64,000 nt of DNA. Source: Torreya grandis. Taxonomy: Eukaryota; Streptophyta; Pinopsida; Cupressales; Taxaceae. The notes under the pieces are model-generated. The model made no database searches. It saw only the letters and a list, made by a program, of their open reading frames with translations, and was not told where the DNA came from. Positions 12,150 to 23,079 of the stretch are shown here, one piece after another. The DNA lies in the NCBI GenBank assembly GCA_037957365.1, contig JARHVA010006305.1:632501-696500 (forward strand), given 5' to 3'. The position numbers were made by a program, and so were the translations under genes. Position 1 is the first letter of the stretch. The number at the start of each line of letters is the position of its first letter.

Positions 12150-12780
12150 CTATTTTTACGTCAATAGACACTCCTTTAGATTCCAACTTTGATGACAAAA
12201 AACCCATGACAGTAGGCAGGGGTTGAATGGCTATGGCTTCAATATTATCAAATACTCAAATATTACATATAGATATTACAATATTAGAGCTAAGTTTATG
12301 ATTATCAGGCTCTCACTAAGGGAAAGAGAAGAGCATATGCTTGGATCAACTACTTAATCTCTAATAGTTTTCTTCCCCCTAAACATAAGCAGAGATGTCT
12401 TATTTATAGCATTTGGGAGGTCTTGCCTGAAATCTCTGCCAAGGTGGTGTCTGTCCCCTTATGCTTTATAGCTCAAAAGTTAGCTACAGTGATATGTTGT
12501 TGGATGAACTAGATGAGGACGTCTATTTTGGTGGGTCCAAAATTGCTTCCACTTTTGTTAAAAGATTATCTTCACTAATCGGTTGAAATAGACACCTTAG
12601 CTAGAAAGTACTTGAAAGATGCTAGTGCTAGGGTCTAGTGTCACATGTATGATAGCAGGGGTTGATATAAAATTAAGATTCCCATTCCAACTATCTTCGA
12701 ATAATAGTGTGTACTATGATATCTTGATCATGAATTTCTTCTTCATGGATATAATGTGGTCCATACCATGTAATCCATCA
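12150..12780 (-). other. Viral intergenic region, copy A
   Basis: No reading frame; it lies between the RNase H end and the position where the movement-protein gene would begin in the next unit (compare 18336-18970). Caulimovirid intergenic regions hold the promoter and the tRNA-Met primer site. I searched by eye for a tRNA-iMet complement and did not find a convincing one. Confidence 0.5.
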
Positions 12781-13740
12781 GTAAAGGTGTTCATTTTGTG
12801 ATGATCTGATCTTGATCCACCAAGTCCATAAAGGACATTTTAATAGGTTAGTGAACTGGTTATATTGTAATTCACTATTCAAGTGATTAATAGTGAAAAC
12901 TCCTATTCTTCTATGGCGATCTACTTCAATAGAAGTTGCATAAGAAATTTGTAGATTTGTAGCTGTTGCATAAGAAATCCTTGTAAAATGATGATGCAAC
13001 CCTTGTCTCAAAATCTACTCTTGAATTAAGATATTTAAAGAAGCCAATCCTTGATTATAGATTCTAGTTAAGTTAAAACTAGGATAGGGCTGGTACATTA
13101 ATGTTGTTGGAGGATTTTTGCTGAGCCAATTTTCCATGATATTATCAGTACCTTTTATATGCTCAATAAAGAAATTAAAATGATTAAAAAAGGCTTGCAA
13201 CCTAACATATTTTTGCGACCATCTTTTCTACCATGATCCTTTTCTCAAAAGGTCAAAAATATGGTACAGTCAGTTCTTACAATGAAATATGACAGATGAA
13301 GTAATTTCAACATGAATTGCTCAAGGCATTTTTTGACAAAATAAATCTCTTTATCGAAAGAGATCCATTTCAAGACATCTTAACTAAACACACCACTAGA
13401 AAATTCACACACAAATTCTTTATTATCTAAGCAACAAACTAGCATTCCTCCCCATGCAATATTAGAAGCATCAATATATATTATAAATTCATCAAATTTT
13501 GGGATATGTAGTTATGGAAGTGAAGATACCTTGGATTTTATTTTCTAAATTATATTAGTATGTTCTTCCTTCCACTGAAATGCTTTCTTCTTCTGGAGAA
13601 GTTCTTGGAGTATGAATTTGTCTTCACCAGAGTTAGGATAGAAACTGTTCAAATAATTCAACAATCCCAAAAATGCTTGAAGCTTTGGTTTATCAAGATT
13701 CTCAAAGAAAATGATGATCTTTTCTTTGATATGTGGCTGG
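12781..13740 (-). pseudogene. Viral RNase H and C-terminal tail, copy A
   Basis: RNase H removes the RNA strand during reverse transcription and follows RT in the caulimovirid polyprotein. On the minus strand the segment 13200-13015 has the HIKGTDN..(N)WLSKNP pattern that closes RNase H domains of pararetroviruses and Ty3-like elements. It is followed by an open frame (13011-12778) collinear with the longer open frame 19321-19004 in copy B. Stops and a frame change break the gene, and the N-terminal half (about 13740-13250) is only visible by comparison with copy B. Confidence 0.7.
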
Positions 13741-13757
13741 ACTTGTAACTTTGAATT

Positions 13758-14420
13758 CTAGACAATAATTCTAAGGAAATTACATTCTATTTTGCACAGT
13801 TGGATTTTTGTCTCAAACAAAACTATTCTTGCATTTTCTGCCAGCTCTGAGAATTTCAATAAATGGGAGTAATGATCAGAAATACTATCACTAAAAATTA
13901 GTATATCATTTATATATACACATAGAAAATCAGAAGTGTCTTTGAATATGGAATCCATATATGCTTGATAATATGCTAGAGCATTCATCAGGCCAAATGG
14001 CATTACTGTCCATTGGAAATGACCAAAAGAGAAGCTGAATGCTATCTTTTCCCTATCATCTTCTTTTACCCTGATTTGATAAAAACTAGATTTACAATCA
14101 AATTGTGAGAAATGTCTGCACTTTACAACCTTCTCAAGTAGATAAATTTTATCTGGTATTGGATATGGATATAGCTGGGTAATGGCATTTAATGGTTGAT
14201 AATTGATGACCATCCTCTTTTTGCCTCTCTTCTACTCTGAATGCTTGTTTACCATGAAAGTGTAACAACAATAAGGAGAGGTTGATTTTTCAATAAATCC
14301 ATTAACTTCTAATTCCCTTATTGGGTTTTCCATATCACTATAATCTTGCGAAGGAATTGGGATTTTCTTCCCAATTTTCATCTGCTTGCCTTCTATAAGT
14401 TTAATTTCCATTTTAGGCAT
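13758..14420 (-). pseudogene. Viral reverse transcriptase, copy A
   Basis: The RT copies pregenomic RNA into DNA. The minus-strand frame 14213-13758 (151 codons) covers fingers and palm: a FSQFDCKSSFYQI block, then MPFGLMNA, then the catalytic motif, here YIND at plus positions 13905-13916, where the second catalytic-site residue before the last Asp is Asn instead of Asp. The upstream segment 14420-14232 contains the N-terminal GFIEKSTSPY block and is separated by a stop/shift. The match is clearly to the caulimovirid/Ty3 RT superfamily; the neighbouring movement protein decides for caulimovirid. Confidence 0.85.
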
Positions 14421-14559
14421 GTGTTTTGACTAGAACTATTACAGGTTATTAGAACAGATAGTGGTTTTAATCCTTTCTCCTAATTCTTATATTTTATCAG
14501 GAATTATATTTTTAGGGGTCTAATTCATTGAACTTTGGAATTGTTCAGTAGCATATATC

Positions 14560-15010
14560 AGACGAGGAATTCTGAGCCTTTCATTTTCAATAGTGAACAT
14601 GACACTTTTGGTTGTTAACCCATAGGGTGAATACCTATCAATAAAAGATCCACCTAATAAGATATCTATAGGCATTTTGCTTAAGGCAAATAAATCACAA
14701 TGGAAGATTTTGTTTTGTATCTTGAGGGTCTACTGGTGTTTATACATATTATAGACAAAACTATTCCCCTGGACATATAGGCTTTTATAAGCAAGAGAAT
14801 AATCCAATTTATTCCAATCTTGGATGATTTATGGTTTGGAAAATGAGAGTGAATCACCTATGTCTACTTGTGAATCTATTAGTCTTCCATTAATTTTAAA
14901 AGTAATAAACTGAGCAAATTTTCCATTGATCAATTGCGTAAGATAAGTTGGTTGGGGTATTTCTAAAGGAGGAATATTAGTACATACCAACTTGTGCCTT
15001 GTTGGATCTT
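14560..15010 (-). pseudogene. Viral aspartic protease, copy A
   Basis: Retropepsin-like proteases cut the polyprotein. Near plus positions 14861-14875 the active-site triad reads D-I-G instead of D-T/S-G (copy B keeps DTG at 21041-21049), followed by a Leu-Ser-Phe stretch. Further down, LLGG.FIDRYSPYG lies near 14620-14660, a typical second-half protease segment. A stop and the D-I-G change would inactivate it. It lies directly upstream of RT, as expected. Confidence 0.7.
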
Positions 15011-16500
15011 GGAATAGAATTTGTTCGTTGTAGAAGTCTGCTTATGCTTCATCTTCTTCTTGGAATTTGCTACATTCTTCTTACTCAGTGCAATATTCTT
15101 GTTCTGAATAGAAAGAATCTTCTATTTTGACTTCTTCATTTTCTTTGGTAGGCAAGAGTACATCCCACAGGAGTTCAGTTATTGGAGAATGAATTTCTCT
15201 TGGGGGATTAGTGCTGATAAACTTATTTCTAACCCAAAAGTCACTTGGCTTAAAAGAACTTTGGAATTGCAAAGGAAGATTAGTAGGCCTTTGCATTGTA
15301 GGAGGCATTCTGGGCATGAATGGCTACCTTCCTCTGGATTGGCTTTGTCATCTATGGTAACCTCTATCCCTTGGTATAGAATCTAATTCAGGTATTTCAT
15401 TATGGTGATGAGACCATCTTCCATAGGCTTCAAATGGAAGGCTAGAAGATTCATGAGACCATGGCCTTTGCATGTTGGTGAGCAGTTGCTCCAAATCATC
15501 GACTAATGATTTGAGAGCATCAGTGTCATCATCTAAATCTTCATCTGAGAGTCCATCTAGGACTGGTTCATAGATGTCATCTTGATGGTAGATATCTTCA
15601 TTAGTGTCAACTATATCCCACCATGTTGCTGCATTGGAGGAGAATATAGCTTTAATAGCTAAATTTTTGCAATGGCACTAGGGAGCAATATGACCAGGCT
15701 TGCGATAGATGTAACAAAGAGGATATTTGGATGGAGGACAAAGAGTTTTTCACTTTTTTAGAAAGTGATGAGAAGCGTAGAAATGTTTATAAGGAAAGGA
15801 GCGGTGCTTAAAGGATAAATAAGAGTGGTGCTTCTTTTGTTGCTTGTGGGGTTGGATAAATTGACGATAGCTAAATGGTGCAGTTTTAGGGAAAATAGGA
15901 GCAATTATGGAGGCTTGATGCTTAGTAATTTTCTATATGGTTTTAGTTTCAGAGACTAACTACATGGCTTGTTGTTTGGCAAAATTGATTACATCTGAAA
16001 GAGACATGTCAGCTAGCCTTAAGCCTTTGAGGTCAACATAAGCAATCACCTTATTAATGAGATTATAAGGGAGTGGTTGTAAAAAATTCATTTTTGTTTC
16101 CATGGAACCAAAATAATGAATTTCATAAGCCAATTCTCAGAATTGTTTGGCAAAAGCATCAAATTGCTTTAAATCACAGAGCTCCATTTTAAGCAACCAT
16201 TTTTGAGACTCAAGTTCTCAATTTCCTACTAGAGGTGCAAATTCATTATTAAAAAATTATACAAGGTAGATAAAGGATCATGCTAATTATGTACATCAAT
16301 ATTTTTTTGTTTTGACATTGAATCCCACCATTATGTAACGATTCCTTAGAAAAATTTGGAAGCAAAAATAGTAGTGGTAGTTGGATCTAGATTAGATGCA
16401 ACTATAATTACTCTCATGGAATTACACCAAGAAGTTATCTCATTCAGAGGATTGAGAGTATCAGCAATATTTAAGTACCATGGTTGTAAGGGAATATGGG
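15011..16500 (-). pseudogene. Viral capsid-protein region with zinc knuckle, copy A
   Basis: The coat protein of caulimovirids has an acidic stretch and a C-X2-C-X4-H-X4-C knuckle. The minus strand at plus positions 15675-15716 encodes this knuckle with its second Cys replaced by Tyr and a TAG stop just before the last Cys. Downstream lie an Asp/Glu-rich segment (about 15640-15480) and an Arg/Pro-rich segment (15317-15081 and just upstream). Upstream of the knuckle, 16500-15750 shows basic and helical coding sequence with several stops. Residue spacing, position between the coiled coil and the protease, and composition all fit a capsid domain. Confidence 0.65.
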
Positions 16501-16540
16501 TTCATTGCATCAGAGAAGTACTAGTATTCTTGTTCTTTTT

Positions 16541-16879
16541 CTACGGCTTGAAGCAAGTACCAAAATTTATAGAACTAGTTCCATGAGGCAAAATAGGTTT
16601 TTGTTCTAGAACTTCTTTGATCTTGACTATTTCTTTTTGTTCTTGTTTTACTAACCAGTCAAGACTATCCTCTAAGGCTACTAACTTAGTAGCTATGGAA
16701 GATAATTGAGTATTGAATGTAGATATGGCACTATGCATCGTATTGACCTTATCATGTGTAGGCCATACATAATTATGAGCTTGATCTATATATTTATGAA
16801 TATCATTATATAATTGCTTAACTTGATTAGTATTGTCTTCAATAATAGCTAGCCTATTAAGATTATGTTGTATGTACAA
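16541..16879 (-). pseudogene. Coiled-coil viral protein segment
   Basis: An open minus-strand frame of 112 codons with heptad-like hydrophobic spacing (VKQLYNDIHKYIDQAHNYV, and LSSIATKLVALEDSLDWLV) and many Gln, Asn and Glu. Caulimovirids encode coiled-coil virion-associated or capsid-N-terminal segments at this place between movement protein and capsid. The exact counterpart is not established. It is present once in the array. Confidence 0.55.
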
Positions 16880-17139
16880 AACATCCTTATAAAGGTCATC
16901 AAAATTTTATGCAAGATGTGCATTGAATCGAGACATATAATTCCTCTATTTTAATTCATTTGAGGGATCTGATTCACCTTAATGTGGTTGATAAGCTATA
17001 GAGAAGTAGCTAAAACACCTTCTTATTATTTATACACACCTTTATGTGGTGGCCATCTTCCACCTTTATGCATATTGACCTAATTGTCTGTATAAAATTC
17101 AAGAGTCTTTTCTCTTGGAAGACTCATCATAGTATATGG

Positions 17140-18250
17140 TAGCTGATCCTTGGGATTAGGTCCTTGATTAATATCTTCATCTTCTATAAAATTATGGCTT
17201 GACTTAATAGTTCATTTCAAAGAAGAAGAAGAAGAAGAAGAAGGTCTTTGAGGTGAGACCATGCTAGAAGAACAGTTGAAAGAAAGAGACCTAGGCACAA
17301 TATTTATTGTTCTTCCATCAATTTTATGAACATTAACTTGACCTTTCATTTTTGGTGACACATTCTTCAACCAATCAAGCTTCCAATTAGAAGGTATTTC
17401 TATGGCCTCTATATGACCATTTTGTAATTGGATAATTCTACTCAACCTACAAGCATAAGGTAGATTTTCTAGGATTTTGGGGTGGTTGGTATTGGTCATG
17501 TTGTAAACAACAGTTAGATTTATGGAGGCATACTTAAATTCTCTAAACATGTCAAGACCAAACAAAGAGGTAAATAGTCCCCAATAATCTAGAGATCCAA
17601 ATTTCACTTCTTTACATCCTTTATCATGAATTGTGACAGAAAGGTTAGGACAAAATTCAAAATAGATAACTTTATCATTTATTTGACCAAGACTAGATAA
17701 TTAACAAGCATGTTTGAAACTTACTTGATGTCTATCACACAGGGCTAGATATAAGACTATTTTTTTATTACTAGGGATTAATGGAGTTATCAAAACCTAA
17801 ATGAGATCAAAATGAACAAACTTGACATCCTTATGAGATCAGATATAATTAATTATAGATTTAGGTAATAAGGACAACAAATTTGTTTGGAAAGACTTTT
17901 TAGGTTTATAGCTCAGGGTGAGTTCGATAGACTTAATACGAGGCTTCAAAAAAGACAAATAGGTGCTATTATATACAAATTTAGACTTTAGGAGTTCAGG
18001 ATTTTTATAAACCTAGGAAAATTTTATAGCAGGAGATTTATATAAACTATTTTCCTTTTTGAGGGCTTCTTCCGTCACTTCTATATCAGGACACTCAGAG
18101 ATTTGTTCTGGAATAAAAGGAGGTAACTCATATAAGCCTTTTAATTCATATTCATTAATGATTTCAACTATAGAAGGTTCCTAGGATTTTCCAAATTCCA
18201 TGATCAAAGATTAAGTTTTCAGAAAGCAAGAAATTTCTAAATAGGGAATA
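17140..18250 (-). pseudogene. Viral 30K-superfamily movement protein
   Basis: Movement proteins of this superfamily widen plasmodesmata for cell-to-cell spread. The minus-strand segment from about 17860 to 17530 has a beta-rich core: an FVHFDLI strand, an LALCDRHQ block with the conserved Asp, an FCPNLSVTI strand and then GSLDYWG. The open frame 17607-17212 continues it and ends in a Ser run encoded by the GAA/TCT repeat at 17219-17242. The N-terminal part (about 18250-17880) is acidic and Pro-rich. Several stops occur. The order MP, then coiled coil, capsid and pol fits Caulimoviridae and excludes an ordinary Ty3 element. Confidence 0.75.
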
Positions 18251-18335
18251 AATTATTGCATCAAGTCTTTGGCCATTTATTAGATTATCTTAGGCCCTTT
18301 TTGAAGATTGAAAGTATCATCAATACTTATGGAAT

Positions 18336-18970
18336 CTATTTTTATGTTAGTAGATGCTCCTTTATATTCCAGATTTGATGACAAGAAACTCGTGACAGTA
18401 GGTAGGGGTTGAATGGCTATGACTTTAATATTATCAAATACTCAAATATTACATATAGATATTACAATATTAGAACCAAGTTTATGATTCTCAGGTTCCC
18501 ACTAAGGGCAAGAGAAGAGCATACACTTGGATCGACTAATTAATCTCTAAGATTTTTCTTCCCCCTAAACATAAGTAGAGAGGTCTATTTATAGCATTTG
18601 GGAGGTCCTGCCTGGAATCTTTGCCAAGGTGGTGTCTATCCCGTTATGCTTTACAGCTCAAAAGTTAGCTATAGTGATATGCTATTGGATGAACTAGATG
18701 AGGACATCTATTCTGGTGGGTCCAACATTGATTCCACTTTTGTTAAAACATCATCTTCACTAATCGGTTGAAAGAGACAACTTAGCTGGAAAGTACTTGA
18801 AAGATGTATGTGTTGGGGTCCAGTGTCACATGTATGATAGCGGGGGTTGATATAAAAGTAAGATTCCCATTCCAGCTATCTTCAGATAATAGTCTATACT
18901 ATGGTATCTTGATCATGATTTCTTCTTCATGGATACGATGTGGTCCATACCATGTAATCCATCGGTAAAG
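18336..18970 (-). other. Viral intergenic region, copy B
   Basis: Counterpart of 12150-12780 and directly before the movement-protein gene on the minus strand. It would carry the viral promoter and primer site. No intact primer complement was recognised. Confidence 0.5.
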
Positions 18971-19915
18971 GTGTTCATTGTGTGATGATCTGATCTTGAT
19001 CCGTTAAGTTTGTAAAAGACATTTTAATAGGTCAATGAACTGGTTATATAGTAATTCACTATTCAAGTGATTAATAGTGAAAAATCCTATTCTTCTGTGG
19101 TGATCTGCTTCAATAGAAGCTGCATAAGACATTTGTAGATCTATAGCTGTTGCATAAGAAATCCTTATAAAATGGGGATGCAACCCTTCTCTCAAAATTT
19201 GCTCCTGAATTAAGATATTTAAAGAAGCAAATCCTTGATTATAGATTCTGGTTAAGTTAAAACCAGGATAAGGCTGGTGGATTAATGTTGTCGAAGGATT
19301 TCTGCTGAGCCAATTTGCCATGATATTATGAGTACCTTTTATATGCTCAATAGAGAAATTAAACTAATTAAAAAAGGCTTGCCACCTATCATATTTTTTG
19401 TGACCATCTTTTCTACCATGATCCTTTTCTCGGAAGGTGAAAAATATGGTATAGTCAGTTCTTACAATGAAATATGGCAGATGAAGTAATTTCAACATGA
19501 ATTTCTCAAGGCATTTTTTGACAAAATAAATCTCTTTATTGGAAGAGATCCATTTTAAGACATCAGAACTAAACACACCACTAGAAAATTCACACACAAA
19601 TTCTTTATTATATGAGCAACAAACTAGCATTCCTCCTCATGCAATATCAAAAGCATTAGTATATATTATAAATTCATCAAATTTTGGGATATGTAATTCT
19701 GGAAGTGAAGATACCTTGGATTTTATTTTTTGAATTGGAGCAGTATGTTCTTCCTTCCACTGAATTGCTTTCTTCTTTTGGAGAAGTTCTTGGAGTATGA
19801 ATTTGTCTTCACCAGAGTTAGGATAGAAACTGTTCAAATAATTCAACAATCCAAAAAATGGTTGAAGCTTTGGTTTATCAAGCTTCTCAAGGAAACTGAT
19901 GATCTTTTCTTTGAT
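18971..19915 (-). pseudogene. Viral RNase H and C-terminal tail, copy B
   Basis: Two open minus-strand frames, 19849-19637 and 19630-19364, cover the connection and RNase H core, including acidic DA.D-like and strand segments. The frame 19321-19004 begins at the MANWLSRNP end-motif and gives a C-terminal tail of about 100 residues that copy A shares. Fewer stops than in copy A. Position directly after RT supports the call. Confidence 0.7.
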
Positions 19916-20580
19916 ATGCGGCTAGACTTGTAACTTTGAATTTTGGACAATCATTCTAAGGAAATTACATTCTATTTTGTAGAGTTGGATTTTTGTCTCA
20001 GACAAAACTATTCTTACATTTTCTGCCAGCTCTGAGAATTTCAATAGATGGGAGTAATGATCAGAAAGACTATCAATAAAAATTAATATATCATCTATAT
20101 ATACACACACAAAATTGGAAGTGTCTTTGAATATGGCATCCATATATGCTTGATAATATGCTAGAGAATTCATCAGGCCAAATGGCATTACTGTCCATTG
20201 GAAATGACCAAAAGGGTCGTTGAATGTTGTCTTTTCCCTATCAACTTCTTTTACCCTAATTTGATAAAAACTAGATTTACAATCAAATTATGAGAAATAT
20301 CTGCACTTTGCAACCTTCTCGAGTTGATAAATTTTATCTGGTATTGGATATGGATATGGCTAGGTAATGGCATTTAATGGTCAATAATTGATGACCATCA
20401 TTTTTTTTCCTCTCTTCTACTCTGAATGCTTATTTACCATGAAAGCTTAACAATAATAAGGAGAGGTTGATTTTTCAATAAAGCCATTAACTTCTAATTC
20501 CTTTATTTGGTTTGCCATATCACTATAATCCTGCGAAGGAATTGGGATTTTCTTCCCAATTTTCATCTACATGTCTTCTA
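19916..20580 (-). pseudogene. Viral reverse transcriptase, copy B
   Basis: The frame 20188-19922 starts at MPFGLMN and keeps the catalytic YIDD at plus positions 20090-20101, unlike YIND in copy A. The N-terminal part (about 20580-20190) is readable in pieces, with a stop near 20290 and others near 20450. Comparing the copies shows independent damage after duplication. Confidence 0.85.
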
Positions 20581-20599
20581 TAATTTTAATTTCCTTTTC

Positions 20600-21180
20600 A
20601 GGCATGGATTTTGACTAGAACTACTGAGGGTTATTAGAATAGATAGTGGTTTTAATCCTTTCTCCTAATTCTTATATTTTAGCATGAATTATATTTACAA
20701 GGGTCTGATTCATTGAACTTGGGAATTGTTCAGTAGCATATATCAGACGAGGAATTCTAAGCCTTTCATTTTCAATAGTGAACATGACACTTTTGGTTAT
20801 TGACCCATAGGGTGAATACCTATCAATAAAAGCTCCACCTAATAGGATATATACAGGCATTTTACTTAAAGCAAAGAAATCACAATGGAAGATTTTGTTT
20901 TGTAACATGAGGGGTTGTTGGTGTTTATACATAATGCAGTTAAAACTTTTCTCTTGGACATCTAAGATTTTATAAGCAAGAGAATCATCTAATTTCTTCC
21001 AATCTTGGATGATTTGAGGTTTGTCAAATGAGAGTGAAGCACCTGTGTCTACTTGTGCATCTATCAGTCTTCCATTAATTTCAATAGTAATAAACTAAGC
21101 AAATTTTCCATTGATAAATTGTGTAAGATAAGTTGGTTGGGGTATTTCTAAAGGAGGAATATTTGTACATACCAACTTTT
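20600..21180 (-). pseudogene. Viral aspartic protease, copy B
   Basis: The minus strand encodes the active-site DTG at plus positions 21041-21049 in a VDTGASLSF setting, and the frame 20932-20672 carries the LLGGAFIDRYSPYG segment and downstream sequence leading into RT. The key triad is intact here while copy A has D-I-G. The frame upstream of 20932 is broken only lightly. Confidence 0.75.
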
Positions 21181-21802
21181 GCCTTGTTGGATCTTGGACT
21201 AGAATTTATTCCTAATAGAAGTTTGCTTCTGTTTGTGCTTCATATTATTCTTGGAAGTTGCTACATTCTCCTTGCTCAGGGTAGTATTCTTGTTCTAAAT
21301 AGAAAGAATCTTCTATTTCAACTTCTTCTTCATTTTCTTTGGTAGGCAAGAGTACATCCCACTGCGGTTCAATTCTTGGAGAATGAATTTATCTTGGGGG
21401 ATAAGTTCTGGTAAACTTATTTCTAACCCAAGAGTCACTTGGCTTAAAAGAACTTTTGAATTGCAAAGGAAGATTTGTAGGCCTTTGCATTGTAGGAGGC
21501 ATTCTGGACATGAATGGTTGCCTTCCTCTAGATTGGCTTTATCCTCTGTGGTAACCTCTGGTCACTGGTCTAGAATCCTGTTCAGGTATTTCATTATGGT
21601 GACGAGACCATCTTTCATATGCTTCAAATGGAAGGCTAGAAGACTCATGAGACCATGGTCTTTGTATGTTGGTGAGTGGTTGATCTAAATCATCAGCTAA
21701 TGATTCGAGAGCGTCATCGTCATCATCTAATTATTCATCTAAGAGTTCATCTAGGACTGGTTCATAGATGTCATCTTGATGGTAGAGATCTTCTTCAGTG
21801 TC
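21181..21802 (-). pseudogene. Viral capsid C-terminal part, copy B (truncated by the array end)
   Basis: Counterpart of 15011-15609: an Arg/Pro-rich segment and an Asp-rich segment (poly-Asp coding near 21715-21740) upstream of the protease. The zinc knuckle is absent because the array ends at 21802. Confidence 0.6.
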
Positions 21803-22285
21803 AAAACTCATCTAGGACTAGAATGCATTACACAAACAGGTCAAAGTAATAGATAAGGCCTTTATTTACTCTACTCAGCCCCCATAGTCCCCTGCTATGA
21901 AATCTCCAAAGATTTTAAAATCTACCCCTCAGGGCTCCCCCCTAAACAGTCTCCCATGCAGGCAAAAGGAAATTATCACCCCAAAACGATCTTCCTTGGT
22001 GAAGCGATTGAAGCCCTTGGGAACCACACTCAAGATACAGTTTCAAAGGACAAATCAACCATCTTGATGAAGCACACTACTAATGCTAATGACTCTCAGG
22101 AGGGACCTTCCTCCTAGTTATATTATGGTTTCCTATTTTTTGCTTCTATTTTAAGTTATGTTACTTTTGATTTCTTAGTCATGATTGACCTATTAAAACT
22201 TTTATAATGCACTCTTATGGTTTCAGGTCTCTGTAAAACCTAGCTTTTACCATATCAAATTAAAAATAAAAAATAAATATTTGAG
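21803..22285 (+). mobile_element. Probable continuation of the interrupted LINE 3' end
   Basis: Plus-strand frames resume right after the viral array (a Gln/Gly/Ser-containing segment, then KPLGTTLK.QF and SQEGPSS before a TAG near 22116), followed by T-rich untranslated-like sequence and an A-rich end (AAATTAAAAATAAAAAATAA near 22256-22275). The character matches 11276-12149, which suggests the virus integrated into this element. No shared sequence proves the join. Confidence 0.4.
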
Positions 22286-23079
22286 GTTATGAATAAAAAT
22301 TTAAATCTAGTTGTTTTTTAATTAAAAAAAGTAGTAATAAATTTTATTTATAAGAAATGAATGTAGGAAGTTTTAATTTAAAGGGTTAAGTTTTTTAACA
22401 AAATAATAATTTGGACATTTATATTTCTATAAAAATAGATCTAAGTTTTTTTAATTATATAGAAAAAAATCTACAAGTTTGAGAGAAAAGAAGAGGGTAG
22501 TGATTTAACTTCTCTTTGAATGTAGTCTTATAAATCTTTCTTGAATGTTAATAATAAAGATGAATTTTTATAATGTTTCTTTTGTAATGTTGATCACAAA
22601 GACATAAGGGAATTAAACAATATATTTTAGAAAGATAGTTATAAAAATGTAAAAATGAAAAACATAGAGTATTAAAAAGTATAAATGAAAAATTAAAAAA
22701 AATACGATTTTCAATAATAGAGGAATGTGAGAAATTTACCTCATTGATATGTATAGGTACTTTATCTTAATATAGAAAGATGATGACATAATCAAGAGGG
22801 ATGAAATGGGCCCAATTTCTCTAACTTTATCATATTTAAATTTTCAAAAGTTTCATGACTAAATTGACATAATAGCCCATCAATCATTCCATCAGATTTT
22901 AATCAAATATCCATCATATATCAAACCTTGACCCAAATTGAAATTATATATATTTCACCTTAATTAGTTCTTATAAAAAATTAGGTAATATAAAACCCAA
23001 ATTATCTAAGTATAATCTTATTTACTAATTAAAAAATATCCTTTATTAATAATATAGGCTTGATGATGTTGACATATTG

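Larger units (their letters stand above)
12150..15609 (-). repeat. Direct repeat copy A of the viral pol half
   Basis: Collinear with 18336-21802. Similarity begins abruptly with CTATTTTTA at 12150 and 18336 and ends after the shared CTTGATGGTAGA block at about 15609 and 21802. The copies differ by scattered substitutions and small indels, so the duplication is old. Confidence 0.9.
12150..21802 (-). mobile_element. Endogenous caulimovirid (plant pararetrovirus), tandem array of 1.56 genome units
   Basis: Two direct copies, 12150-15609 and 18336-21802, are collinear at an offset of 6186-6193 bases. Between them, 15610-18335 is present once. Reading on the minus strand the order is capsid tail, protease, RT, RNase H, intergenic region, movement protein, coiled-coil protein, capsid zinc knuckle, protease, RT, RNase H, intergenic region. 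A repeat carrying pol genes cannot be an LTR, so this is a head-to-tail concatemer of a circular genome of about 6.19 kb, typical of integrated Caulimoviridae, which have no integrase. A 30K-type movement protein supports the family. No integrase signature was seen. All genes are broken. Gymnosperm genomes are known to carry their own caulimovirid groups; placement needs a tree. Confidence 0.85.
18336..21802 (-). repeat. Direct repeat copy B of the viral pol half
   Basis: Collinear with 12150-15609. It is the incomplete second unit; the array breaks at 21802 within the capsid gene, just short of the region where copy A has its zinc knuckle. Sequence past 21803 is unrelated to 15610 onward. 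Confidence 0.9.

Noticed and set aside
12150..21802. Reading the two 3.46 kb direct repeats as LTRs of a retrotransposon
   Set aside because: The repeats contain protease, RT and RNase H genes, and the single-copy middle holds a movement protein and capsid. LTRs do not carry pol, so a circular-genome concatemer explains it better.
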